From NCBI GenBank assembly GCA_030267565.1, contig BRXU01000004.1, positions 3,044,501 through 3,108,500 on the forward strand: a DNA stretch of 64,000 nt. Direction: 5' to 3'. The position numbers and the translations under genes are program-made. This DNA comes from Pleodorina starrii. Taxonomy: Eukaryota; Chlorophyta; Chlorophyceae; Chlamydomonadales; Volvocaceae. A model generated the notes under the pieces. That model searched no databases and was not told where the DNA came from. It saw only the letters and a program-made list of their open reading frames with translations. Shown piece after piece: positions 22,602 to 34,000 of the stretch (position 1 is the stretch's first letter; every line of letters begins with the position of its first letter).

Positions 22602-25600
22602 ATGGCCGCTACCATGATGCGCCAGAAGGTTGCCGGTGCCGTCGCCACCGAGCGCCGCGCCGCTGTGGCCCCCAAGGTGATTTGCTTGCTTCGCTCTCGC
22701 TGACCTCGAACCTAGCTTAGTCCTTTTCATCTGAATCGTGATCATCATCTCTTCCATTTTTTTCACGGTGCAGATGGGCCGCGCGGCGACCGCCCCCGTG
22801 GTCGTTGCGTCGGCGAACGCCAGCGCCTTCAAGGGTGCTGCTGTGGCCGCCCGCGTGAAGCGCTCGACCCGCGCTGCTCGCGTGCAGTCCCGGCGCACGG
22901 CTGTCATGACCCAGGCCAAGGCAAGTTGGATGAAGCGCGGGTCGGAACTTTGCTTGCCGGTGGACGTTACAATGAACAAACACTTCGTTCGGCTATGCAG
23001 ATCGGCGACAGCCTGGCTGAGTTCCTGGTGGAGGCCACCCCCGATCCCAAGCTGCGCCAGCTGATGATGAGCATGGCCGAGGCCGTGCGCACCATCGGCC
23101 ACAAGGTGAGGCCGGCCGATCTCCATTGCTTGCGAAACCTGATCATGTGTGCTTTATACAGTTAGTTCTGAACTCTGTATGTTTTGTACAGGTCCGCACC
23201 GCCTCGTGCGCTGGCACTGCGTGCGTGAACAGCTTCGGTGACGAGCAGCTGGCCGTCGACATGGTCGCTGACAAGCTGCTCTTCGAGGCCCTGAAGTACT
23301 CGGTGAGCAAGAAGAGTGAACACGCCTCGTTGAGATTCGATTATATGCTCCAATAGTAATGCAAGCACGCCCCGCGTTGGGCGCACCCTGAAACGGCGGG
23401 GGTCTCGCTGCGTGGCCCGGGTGTTGTGGGTTGCAAGTACCGGGGTAGTTGGTGCACAACACATGGGGTTCGTGTTGCGTGGTGAGACTCCCTCTCACCG
23501 CCAGCAAACCCAGTTTGCTGCCTCCATTAAGGTCTGAGAAGGGCCAGCGGCTCAGCTAATCAATACGTCCGCGTCTGTCCGCGATCCGATCTCACCTCGA
23601 CGATCGGCTACGCTGTACTACATTCGGCCCAGCCGATGCAATCCCACGCAAACCGGACGCGCTCAATGCCTGCTAGTCTTTGCTATTTGTTCACTCTACT
23701 GCTCTCCACACCTTTTCGTTCCCCCGCAGCACGTCTGCAAGCTGGCCTGCTCCGAGGAGGTTCCGGAGCCGGTTGACATGGGCGGGGAGGGCTTCTGCGT
23801 CGCCTTCGACCCCCTGGACGGCTCGTCCATTGTCGACACCAACTTCTCCGTCGGCACCATCTTCGGCGTGTGGCCCGGCGACAAGCTGACCGACATCACC
23901 GGCCGCGAGCAGGTCCGTGGGTCAGGCAATGCAGCAGCTGCTGCTACAGGCGCTGTTGGCAGCTACTTTTGCTAAAATGCAGCAGCTGAAGCTGAAGCTT
24001 TCCTGTTGATTTGGTTAGCACAACGTCCCATGTCGAACCGGAGGGCGGAGAGAGGTTGCATGCGCCGGGGCACCAGGGACAGCCTGCGGCGATGGGGAAG
24101 GCGACCGGTTCGCTTTGATGTGGCACGAGGGCTCAAACCAATTGGTTGGTGGGAATAAGGCACCTACGTACACCTTCGTTTCTGGATGTCACGGAGGAGC
24201 GGGCACGGAGGAGCGGGCAATCACTGGGTGCCAGTGTGTGGACCGGTTGGCGTCATTTGGTCTTCATGGCCGAGATCCAGCCGTTGCCACGGCTTGAGAG
24301 AGGAACTGACCTGCTGCTGAGTGGGTCATGCGCTGAGTGGGTTCAACGGCTATGCTGCACTCGTGTCCAGCGGCTGCATTTGGCTGCGAACTAAGATCCT
24401 CCCATCGGCGTGAGGAAGGCTTATCGTCCTGGGAGCGTCACATCGCCGCAACACGGGTTGTTACTGCTACGGTTATTAGCTGAGTGGGTGATCACTTGTT
24501 GCCTCGAATGCGTTCTGGGCTGGCACTCGCCCGCCCCGTCTCTCCTCCCCTCGCACGCAAACATCTTGACCTCCGCCCTCTTTCACGGTGCAAAACCGCT
24601 GATTTACCTCCGTTCCCTTTCCTTTCCCCTCTTCCCTACCTCTCAGGCCGCCGCCGGCATGGGCATCTACGGCCCGCGCACTGTGTTCTGCATTGCGCTC
24701 AAGGACTGCCCCGGCTGCCACGAGTTCCTGCTCATGGACGACGGCAAGTGGATGCACGTCAAGGAGACCACCGAGATTGGTGAGGGGGGGCGCGGGGCGG
24801 GTTGGGGGTGGGGAGGTTCCTGGGAACGGTGGCAGGCAAAGGGAAAGAGCCGAGGTTGGCCCGGCGCTTGCCATGAGGATTGTGGCTTTGGAAGCGAAAG
24901 CCGCGAGAGAGACTAGTCGAGGGCGGGCTGCCCGCGCGTGCAAGAGTCACGAGGCTCTGGGAGCAGCAGCGGACAAGTGCACTTCCCCGGGTGTCGAAAG
25001 GCCGTGTTGGGGCCAGGGCCAACCCGCCGCTGCTGCCGTGCGGTGCATCCCAACAGCCGGTCAGTTTGGAAGTCCACTGCAGAGGGCGGTTTGCGTGATC
25101 GCGCCGCAAGTCGTGCTTTCCTCCCCTGCTCGGCCCTTCAAGGCCCACGCGCCCACCTGTCCCGCCCATCACCGAACCTCCCTGCTCATCACCCACCCTG
25201 CGTGCTCGCCCGCTCCTTCGCGCAGGTGAGGGCAAGATGTTCGCCCCGGGCAACCTGCGCGCCACCTTCGACAACCCCGCCTACGAGCGCCTGATCAACT
25301 TCTACCTGGGCGAGAAGTACACTCTGCGCTACACTGGCGGCATGGTGCCGGACGTGTTCCAGATCATCGTCAAGGAGAAGGGTGTCTTCACCAACGTCAC
25401 CTCGCCCACCACCAAGGCCAAGCTCCGCATCCTGTTCGAGGTGGCGCCCCTGGCCCTGCTGGTGGGTACCGGGGGATAGTGGGACTGAAGTTGGGTGGGT
25501 GGGTGACTGGGCTGGGCTGGTCGGGTGCCTGGAGGCGAGAGGGTCCTGGCCGACCGGTGGGTGTCCACTAGTACGGGGACTGGCGGGTAGGGCGATGGGG

Positions 25601-26199
25601 AGGTCTCGGGTCCTGGCTGGCCTGCTGGCGGGGCTGGAGGGGGTCGTGTGAGCCGATTGGGGTGCGTGTCCCCGCGTGGGGCGGGGGGCAGGAGACGCGG
25701 ATTGCTGGCTGGCTGTGAGACCTCGATCTCGTTGTGGAGTCGGTGTTGCTGCCGATGCTGCTGCTGACATTGACGATGGATGGAATGTCCTGTTCTTTCT
25801 TGCCGCAGATGGAGAAGGCCGGCGGTGCGTCGAGCTGCGACGGCAAGTGCGTGTCCGCCCTGGACATTCCGATTGTCAACTGCGACCAGCGCACGCAGAT
25901 CTGCTACGGCTCGATCGGCGAGGTCCGCCGCTTCGAGGAGTACATGTACGGTGAGTGCGACGGGGAGGATGATGGGTCATGCCCATGACAACCAGGGTTG
26001 ACATGGGGGAGGACTGTATCTGGGGTGCCGGCATGTGGGTGCACGCGGTCGAAAAGGAGTATTCAAGTATGACAAGTACCTAGTCCTGCGCTCTGGGCAA
26101 GAATGTCATGGGCTGCCGCCGCTGACTGCCTCCCGCGCCCCTCCCGCCGACTTCGTTCTTACAGGCAACTCGCCGCGCTTCAGCCAGGTCACCGCCTAA
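22602..26199 (+). CDS. SBP1: Sedoheptulose-1,7-bisphosphatase, chloroplast
   Basis: Calvin-Benson enzyme that removes the C1 phosphate of sedoheptulose 1,7-bisphosphate in the stroma during RuBP regeneration. Nine exons: 22602-22676, 22774-22920, 23001-23105, 23192-23302, 23730-23912, 24647-24779, 25226-25461, 25809-25950, 26165-26199. All phases match; 388 residues, the family's usual length. Residues 1-74 are a basic, Ala-rich chloroplast transit peptide. The mature part shows [19 protein letters not shown] with the redox-regulated cysteine pair controlled by thioredoxin, the metal/phosphate loop [28 protein letters not shown], and the sugar-binding [12 protein letters not shown] and [16 protein letters not shown]. 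The C-terminus is [10 protein letters not shown]. Exon 2 ends with a GC donor (AAG|GCAAGT). Compared with C. reinhardtii SBP1 as I recall it, there are scattered substitutions, so this is a closely related species. Confidence 0.97.
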
Positions 26200-26668
26200 A
26201 GCGGTCCCTAGCGGTCTCTTTGTGTAGACGCCGAGCGAAAGGGTGACCACTATTTTGGAGGCGGCCTCCAGGGGCTGGTTTTGTGGTCTGCCGACGTCGT
26301 TGAGGGGAGCGTTTGCCCGAATGACTTGACGGGTGATGGCGTATTGCCGGACAGGCAGAGGGACGGAGCGGGACATCGGGCGCGCGCCGTCGTTGCGCGC
26401 CTTGTGCGTGGTCGCTCCGGAATAACCGACTGGCTTGTGTGGTGTATCTCGGGCCGTGATGCGTGGTGGTTTTGCTTGCCATGGCCGTGTTTTTGTGTGT
26501 TTCACAAAGTGGAAATGATGGAGCAAGAGGCGCCGGAATCCAAGGCGTGACCGTCGTTTGAGCTGTCGTATGGATTGCGGATTTCCTTCGAATGCAACGC
26601 ACACACGTTTGCGTTTCGAAGGGGTTGTGCAGGGAAGGTGGATCTTGGTCGGCACGACCGCCGAGGCG

Positions 26669-26673
26669 TGTAA
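26669..26673 (+). terminator. TGTAA polyadenylation signal of SBP1
   Basis: TGTAA, 470 nt after the SBP1 stop codon on the same strand. Confidence 0.55.
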
Positions 26674-28040
26674 TCAATCCCTGTGGTTCCTGCGCCGTGT
26701 ACACCGGTGCGCTGAGGTGCTCACACGAACATCTAAACAACCACGTTCCAAAAAATACATCAAAACCGATCCTCCTTGACACTCAGCCATGAATCCCTCG
26801 TCCTCGCAAGCTTTGCTGCAGAACACGAAATCACCGCGCGGGTAATGACTCTTCAAAACCCTGAACAGCACTACCGGTACTCTCAGCTGAAATAAGCAAC
26901 TGAGAATCACAAAACCAAAGTATATAAGCCCACATTAAGCCCCTGCGTTTGTCATGCACGGTCTGTCGCGGGCAGGATCAGCTCTCCCGTTCCGCAAGGG
27001 ATGGGGGGCTCCCTGCGGCTCTTGCGCCAGCACGTCCCGGTGTCAGCAAGAGGCAGCCGAGAAGAGCCACCCACGCGCCAGCGTTGCGGGACTGCACCAC
27101 CTCCCAGCACGCTTGCGCAAAGGACCCAAGAGTGGCAACGTCGAGCAAAGGGCCGCGGCCGCACCTTGCACAGCACCGCAGCAGCAGCTCAGTGCCGCAA
27201 GCCAGCCCGCCCGATCGTGCGCCCGCCTGACTGTCCGTCCGTCCTCCCGTCGCTCGGCGCTACGCCACCACTAGTCCCCCACCGCTACCGTAACAGCACG
27301 CACCGCGGGCCCGCGCCCCACACCGGCGCCTGGCCCCCCTCCGCGTCCTGTGAGCCAAGGGCGCTGATGAGGGCACTAGCCGTTTTTACGCCCCCCTTCG
27401 GTACCGTATTTTGTTCAAAACCGCTGTAGCAGCATTATTTGAAAAACGCTCGATCCCACGACACAGTTCACGCACGATAAGCTACATCACCGCCGGACAA
27501 TACACGGCGGGAGAGGGTCACACGGCTGCGGCTGCGGCGGGGGGGAGGGGGCCGCTGTGCGGTTGCACTCCGGCCCCCGCCGCAGCACCGCTACGCGAGG
27601 TGGTGATCACCAGACGGGGCACTCACCGCCCGAGGGGCAAGGCCCCCTTTTTCCTCTCCCTCTCCTCATCCACCTCCTCTCCTTCCATCCTCCTCCTCCT
27701 TCCTCCTCTTCCACCTCCTCTTCCTCGTCCTCCTCTGCCTCCTGCTCGTCCTCCCCCTTGTAGCGCTCCGGCTTCCCCCACCTCCCTTCCGCGCGTCCGT
27801 CCAGGACCCCCAAGGCGCGCGCACGCACACACACACACACGATGGGCTCACTCCCTCAGACGGCGCGCTGAGTTCCGCCCGCCACCCGCCGGCTGCACGC
27901 AAAGCAGCCTCGTCCTCCTCGTGCGGTAACAGCCAGCCAGCCAGCTAGCCGCTCGGGAGGACAGACAGACAGACAGACAAGCAGGGAGGGAGGGAGTAGG
28001 CCGAGACAGAGCCCCTCGCGCACTCCGCTCGCCCGGTTGC
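26674..28040. other. Convergent intergenic region, VIP1 3' UTR
   Basis: No gene recognised. It holds a CTCCTC-type pyrimidine-rich stretch at about 27645-27760 and short CA and GACA runs near 27825-27845 and 27960-27980. The right part must be the VIP1 3' UTR. I found no TGTAA for that strand. Confidence 0.5.
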
Positions 28041-31000
28041 TCAAGATGACGCCTGCGGGGCCTCACCCGAGCTGCCGGATGTGGCCGCCTGCAGCGGCTG
28101 CTGGGTGGACTGCGTCTGCTGCGTCTGCTGCTGCTGGGTGGACTGCTGTTTGTTCGTCGCCATGTCGCTCTGGCTGTCGTTGCCCGGCATGGATGCGGTG
28201 CTGCGCGGGCCGCCGCCTCCGCCGCCCCCTGGCTGGCCCAGGTTGCCGCCGCTGCCGTAGCGGCTGCCCACGTGCGCCAGGTGCGGTGCGCGCAGACTGT
28301 ACTGCAGCGCGTAGCTGCACTTGTTGAACTTGCGAGTCTGCGGCCGTTGAGAGGGAAGGAGGGGAGGAGGGAGGGGTGTCAGCGACGGGAGGGGAAAGGG
28401 CAATGGGCCCGGGGGAGTCCTGACAGATGCACCGTGCCGGGAGCGAACGGGCGCGCGACCCGGGGGGCCGCCAGATGCACCCCGCGTGAAGCGTGTCAAA
28501 AGGCCCCTCCTCCTCCGTCCCCCACAGCTGCCTCCCCCGCGTCACCCCGACGCCCTTTCTCTTTCTCTCTCCCCCTCCCGCCCGCCTTCCCTTTCATCTC
28601 ACCGACGAGTACGGCATGAGCTTCTCCTCCATCTCCGCCAGCGTGATTCCGTCGTTCTTGTGCAGCGCGGTCCGCGGCACGATGGGCAGCACGTGGTTGT
28701 TGTGCAGCGCGGCTGTGTTGAAGTCAAAGGGGTTGTAGTTGGCGCCGGGGGAGAACAGCACCTCCACGCGGAAGCGCTCCGGACTGTCCACCGGCACCGT
28801 CTTGTTCTCGTACATGCGGAACACCACCTGGTCCAGGGAGGGAGGTGGGGGAGGTGGGGAGGAGGTGGGGAGGAGGTGGGGGGGGAGGTGGGGAGGAAAA
28901 CACGGTCATGTCAACGTACCGGCGGCACCGCTGCCCTCGCCCTCGCCCCGCCTCCATACGCACTTCCATATACATACACACTGACCCATACGCTCATACA
29001 CACACCTACACACACCTGCGTCATGTAGTCGAGCTCCGTCGTCTCGTCCACCTGCGCGCACGCGCCCTCGCTCAGCAGCGGCGAATTGTCGTACTGCCGT
29101 ACGTACGACCCGCCATTGCCCGCCGGCCCAGCCGCCGCAGCTGCCGCCACCATCGGCGAGCTGACGCCGCCGTCGGGCCCCCCCGACGATCCACCACCAC
29201 CAGCGCCGCCGCGCGCAAAGGCGGACACCGCCGCCGCCGCCACCGCGGCGGCGGCAGCCGCCGGCGCGCCGCCGGCGGACGCGCGCAGGTCGGGGCTGGA
29301 AGCGCCGCCGGCGCCCGACGGCGGCGTGATGGGCGGCACCGCGCCGTTGCCATCGCCCTCGCCTTCCGCCCCCAGGTGACACCAGCGCAGTACGTTGACG
29401 AGCGAGTGCATGTGTGACTCGGAGGTGAAGTAGATGCGGGTGCGGACGTGGCGCAGCGGCGAGTTGATGTCGGAGGCGTAGGTGGGACACAAGCGGTGGA
29501 TGGTCTCCGTCTCGGCCGCCTCCATGTCGCCCCCGGCGCCCGCCTCCAGGTCGCCCTCGCGACCCATGGGTCCGTTGCCGCCGCCGCCGCGGGAGCTGCT
29601 GACGACGGAGGCGGGGCCGCCGCGCAGGCCGCCGTGTTTCACCATCGCCTCGTCCTGCAGCGAGATCCTGGCAGGAGGTACAGGGAGGTACAGAGAGGTA
29701 CAGGGAGGTGAGAGGAACGGCGGGAGGGGGTGCGGGCGGGCGGTGGGGGGACAGCACGAGTACCGGTCGCATGACGGCAGAGGCTGGAAGGGAAGGTAGA
29801 GACACAGGCGGGAGGGAAGCGGTCCTACCTCCTCCCCTTCCCCACCCGCACTTCCACGCCCCGCCGCACCCTCCTGTGCCGCCTCCCTCCCATCCCTCCG
29901 CCCAGTCCGCACCCCCCCGCCGCCTCTCACCCCGCCGCACGTCTCCACCCTGCCGTCGCCTCCCCCCCTTCCCCCTTCAACCCTCTCCCTCTCCCTCCCA
30001 ACCCCCAACCCACCTCCCCAGCTCCCCCTCCAGCTGGTCGTAGTTGAAGCCGCAGTTGGGTGTTCCCGCCCCTCCCTTGCCCTGCCCCAGGTGCGGCTCC
30101 ATGCAGGCAGTGGCCATGGACTCCTCCCTCATAGACGCCAGGTCCACCAGCAACTTGCCCAGCAGCTCGTTGGCGATCTTGCTGCCGATGCGCAGCTTGC
30201 CGCCCGGGTCGAGGCCGTACTCGCAGGGGATCACCACGTCAGCAAGCAGCTTGGCCACGATGTACAGCTCCTGAGGGGCGGGGAGGGGGGTGGAGGGGGG
30301 AGGGGGGCTGGGGTTGTAAGAGTGATGCAATGCGGACTGGTTGCAGCAGCAAGTCGCCTCGGCAACCAGGGGGTGGAAGGTGTGTGTGTGGGAGGGAGGG
30401 AGGGGGGGACGAGGGAGTCGGGGGAGTTGGGGGTTTAGAGTGCAATGGGTCGTTAGGATTTGAATGCGCCAACGCAACCAGCCCCCCTCCTACATTACCA
30501 GGGAGTCCCAGGACGGTGCAGCCTAACACCAGCATCCTAGGCTGTTTGCAGAAACCAGTGGGGGCGGGAAATTCAAACATAGTCGAAGCGGACAGGACCA
30601 ACGCGCAGCGCCACAGCCCCCCACACCCCATCCGCACCTCGAGCGCGTCCAGCCCCAGGTGCGGGTTGTGGATGGCGTCGTACTTGGCCGAGTCGTATAT
30701 ATCGGGCACCTTGGAGATATCGAAGCGGTCCTTCTTCTCGTTGTGGAAAGACTTGAGCAGCTTGTGCCACCTGACACCGCGAGGGGGGGGGGCGGGGCCG
30801 GGACCGGGCGGGGACAGATCAGGGCAGAAAAGATACCGCTGTTGCCAAACTAGGCACTAGGCGCCAGAAAAAACCAGTCCATCAGCCAGCCGCCCCGGTT
30901 GGACTCCATCTCGCCGTGCACAGTGCAGTGCTTTTGCAGACGGGAGGACTTCAGCCAACTCTGCGACCGCTCAGTATTCACCGTCCACGGCCTCCGGTCC

Positions 31001-34000
31001 AACCCACTCCCACCCGCCTCTCCCACTACACCCCCCACCCCCGCTCCGCCCAACCCCTCCTTCCAGCTTCCAGCCCCACCCACCCAACCACCCACCCAAC
31101 CACCCACCCAACCACCCACCCAACCACCCACCTGTCAAACATGAGCAGCATCTTCTCTCCTCCGCACGGCTGGTTGTCGTCGTGCACCCGCTGCCGGGGG
31201 TCCATGCTGAGGGAGCTGTACTTGGGCGGACCGCCGCCGCGCGCCGTTGCGCCCTCCTCCCGCACCAGCTGCCGCAGCCGGTCCTCCAACCGCCGCAGCA
31301 ACTCCACCAGTCGCCTCAGCAGCCCCAGCGGCGTGTCGGGCAGGCGCGCGATGATGGCGGGGGCGCTGGTGGCGCGCAACAGCGTGTCGGAGAACAGCGC
31401 CGTCGCGGCGGCGGAGGTGGCGGCGCCCGCCGAGGGCTCCATGGAGCGCTTGGAGAGGGGGCTGGGCCGGTGCGGCAGGATGTGCGTCACGGAGCCGAAC
31501 GCCTGCGGCGGCGCCGACGCCGGCGCCGCCGCGTCGGCGCCGTCGGCGTCCTCCGGATCCGGCGGCAGCGGCTCCGAGGCGGCCGACTCGAAGGCGGAGC
31601 GAACGCGGGCCAGGGGCACCGGCGGTGGCGCCTCCGCCTCCACCGCCACGACGGCGGCGGCGGCCGCGCCCTCAGGCTTGCCGCCGTCGCCATCGGGCGC
31701 CGACGCCGGCGCGCCGTCCGTCTCCGTCGCCGCTGCCTTGTCCGAGGGCTCTGCCTCGCCGCTGCCAGTCGACGACGGCGCCTGAGCAGCCACCGCCACC
31801 ACCACCTTCTCGCCCCCGTCGGCCTCGCACTGCTGCAGCGGCTGCTGTGGCGGCGGCGCCGCCTCCGCCTCCGCCTGCTTGGCCGCCGCCGCCGCCGCTG
31901 CGGCCGCTGCCGCCGCCTCCCACTCCTTCTCCCGCTCAATCTCCTCCTCCCGCTGCCGCGCCGCCGCCTTGAGCGCCTGCAGCCTGTCGATCATCCGCTG
32001 CAACACCGACATGACGTACGGCGGCGGCGCCATCGACGCGCCGCCGCCCGTGGAGCCGCCGCCGGCGCCCGGGTCGGCCGAGCCGGCGGCCTGCAGGCCG
32101 GCGCCCTGGCCGCCGCTGCCGCCGACGGCGGCCACGGCCGCCGCCGCCGCCGCCGCGGCGGCGGCCGCCGCCGCCGTCATGCCGGATCCGGCCTTTCCGG
32201 CGGTGGCGAAGGACGAGGTCCGACTCACCTTGGGCGACATGGGCGGACTGATCATGGGCGTGTGGGGGCGCTTGGATACGGCGAGTGGCGCGTTGGTGGG
32301 TTTCTCCGGGTCCCAGGTCATGGCCTGGTACAGCGCCTCCTTGGCGTCCGCGATGTCGTCCGAGGCTCCCTTGCCGAATGCCTCCAGCATGGACGCGTCC
32401 TTGTTGACGAGGGACACCAGGATGGGGGTCAGGCTGTAGCCCTCCAGGTCGAGCATGGCCTTGGTGAAGGCGGCCGCAGAGGTCTGTGGGAAGGGGAGGG
32501 GATTATCCACGTATAGGCCAGAGCCCGTAAACGGGAAGGGGAGGGGAGGGGAAGAGGGGAGGGGAGCGGGGGTTGTGGGTAGGCGTGCAATGCAGAGTTG
32601 GTACTGGTGGCAGGGAACGAGGGAGGGAGGGAGGGATGGGAGGTGGGGCGGAGCACACAGGAGCGCCGTTTCGTCCTCGGCTCCTCAGGATAGGATAGGA
32701 TAGGATAGGATAGGAGTGGGTGCGACGCCGCTGTTGGCGCCGCAGCCTCCGTGCCGTACCTGTACGCGGCCTTCGTCCGAGGAGTAGATCTTGAGGTCGT
32801 GGCGGTAGGTGGAGTGCAGCCGCAGCAGCCCGTTGCCGCCACTGGGGGGAGGGGGAGGGGGAGGCGGGAGGGAGAGGGGGGCCGGGGGCGGCAACAACCC
32901 AGGGCAGGACAAATTACGACGTTTGCGATTTGGGCGGGGAGTAGCGTCAACAGAAAAGACAGGCAGCAAGTACGTCTCTGACCACGGCTGCTGCTTACGC
33001 TCCCCCCCCCATCCCCCTGGGGGCACTCAAACCCTCACCGCACCCCACCCTCCCCACCCTCACCCACCCCACCCACCTGGGGTACATGACCATGCGGTAT
33101 ATCTTGCCCAGGTCCTCCGCCTGCTGGCGACCCGCGTGTGTGAGCACCCCGCCCCACTTGAGGATGAGCAGCGCCTCCTCGAGCACGGGGCTGCCGCTGC
33201 CGCCGCTGCCCCCCGCAGTGCCCCCTGCGGTGCTGGAGCTGCCGGCGCTGGGGGAATGCTGCTGCGCGGCGGCGCCGTGCGGCTCTGAGCGGGGTAAAAA
33301 GAAAATACCGCAGCGGAGATGGAGACGGCGTTAGCGAACGGGTGGGCTCGGAACCAGGTCCGAATAGGGGGTGGGGGTGAGAGCGGAGTGTTGAGTGTCA
33401 TATCATGGAGGTTGCCCCGAGTGAAAAAGCAAGCGGCCACCAGTCGCCGAGCTTCTGCCCGAGGAGATGCTAGCGACCGGAGATGGAGGTCAATCCGCAT
33501 GTTGGTTGGGTGGTTGGTTGGCTGGCTGGTTTTGAGTTGCCGAAGTTGTCGTGAAGCGGCTGGCTGCGGCTGGGTGGTCGCCCCGGGCCGGTCGACCCCC
33601 CGCGCGAGCCCATTACGAAACCCGCAAGGCCCGCCCATCCCACCTGGCCTGTCCCCGTCGCCGCCAACCCCCCTCCTTGGCTCGGACAACGAGTCTCCGA
33701 CTTCCGTTCGGACTGTTCTCTGCTTACTCACCCCCCCTTCCTCCCTCCCCGGTTGGCTGGTTGGCTGGCTGGCTGCGATGCCGTCTCTACTCCCCCCCCA
33801 TCCGCAGTGTCTCATTATAAGTGTCTCATGTCATATAATGGAGCACATCACTGCTCATCCCCCCAACCCCCCCATCCCTCTGGGTGCTCTCACTCCGCAT
33901 TTCGCACCTTGCGCCGACGGCAGCGTGCTCAGCAGATCCACCGACCCACCCGCGCTGTCCAGAGACTGCTGCTGCTGCTGCTGGGCGGCCCCCGCCGCCG

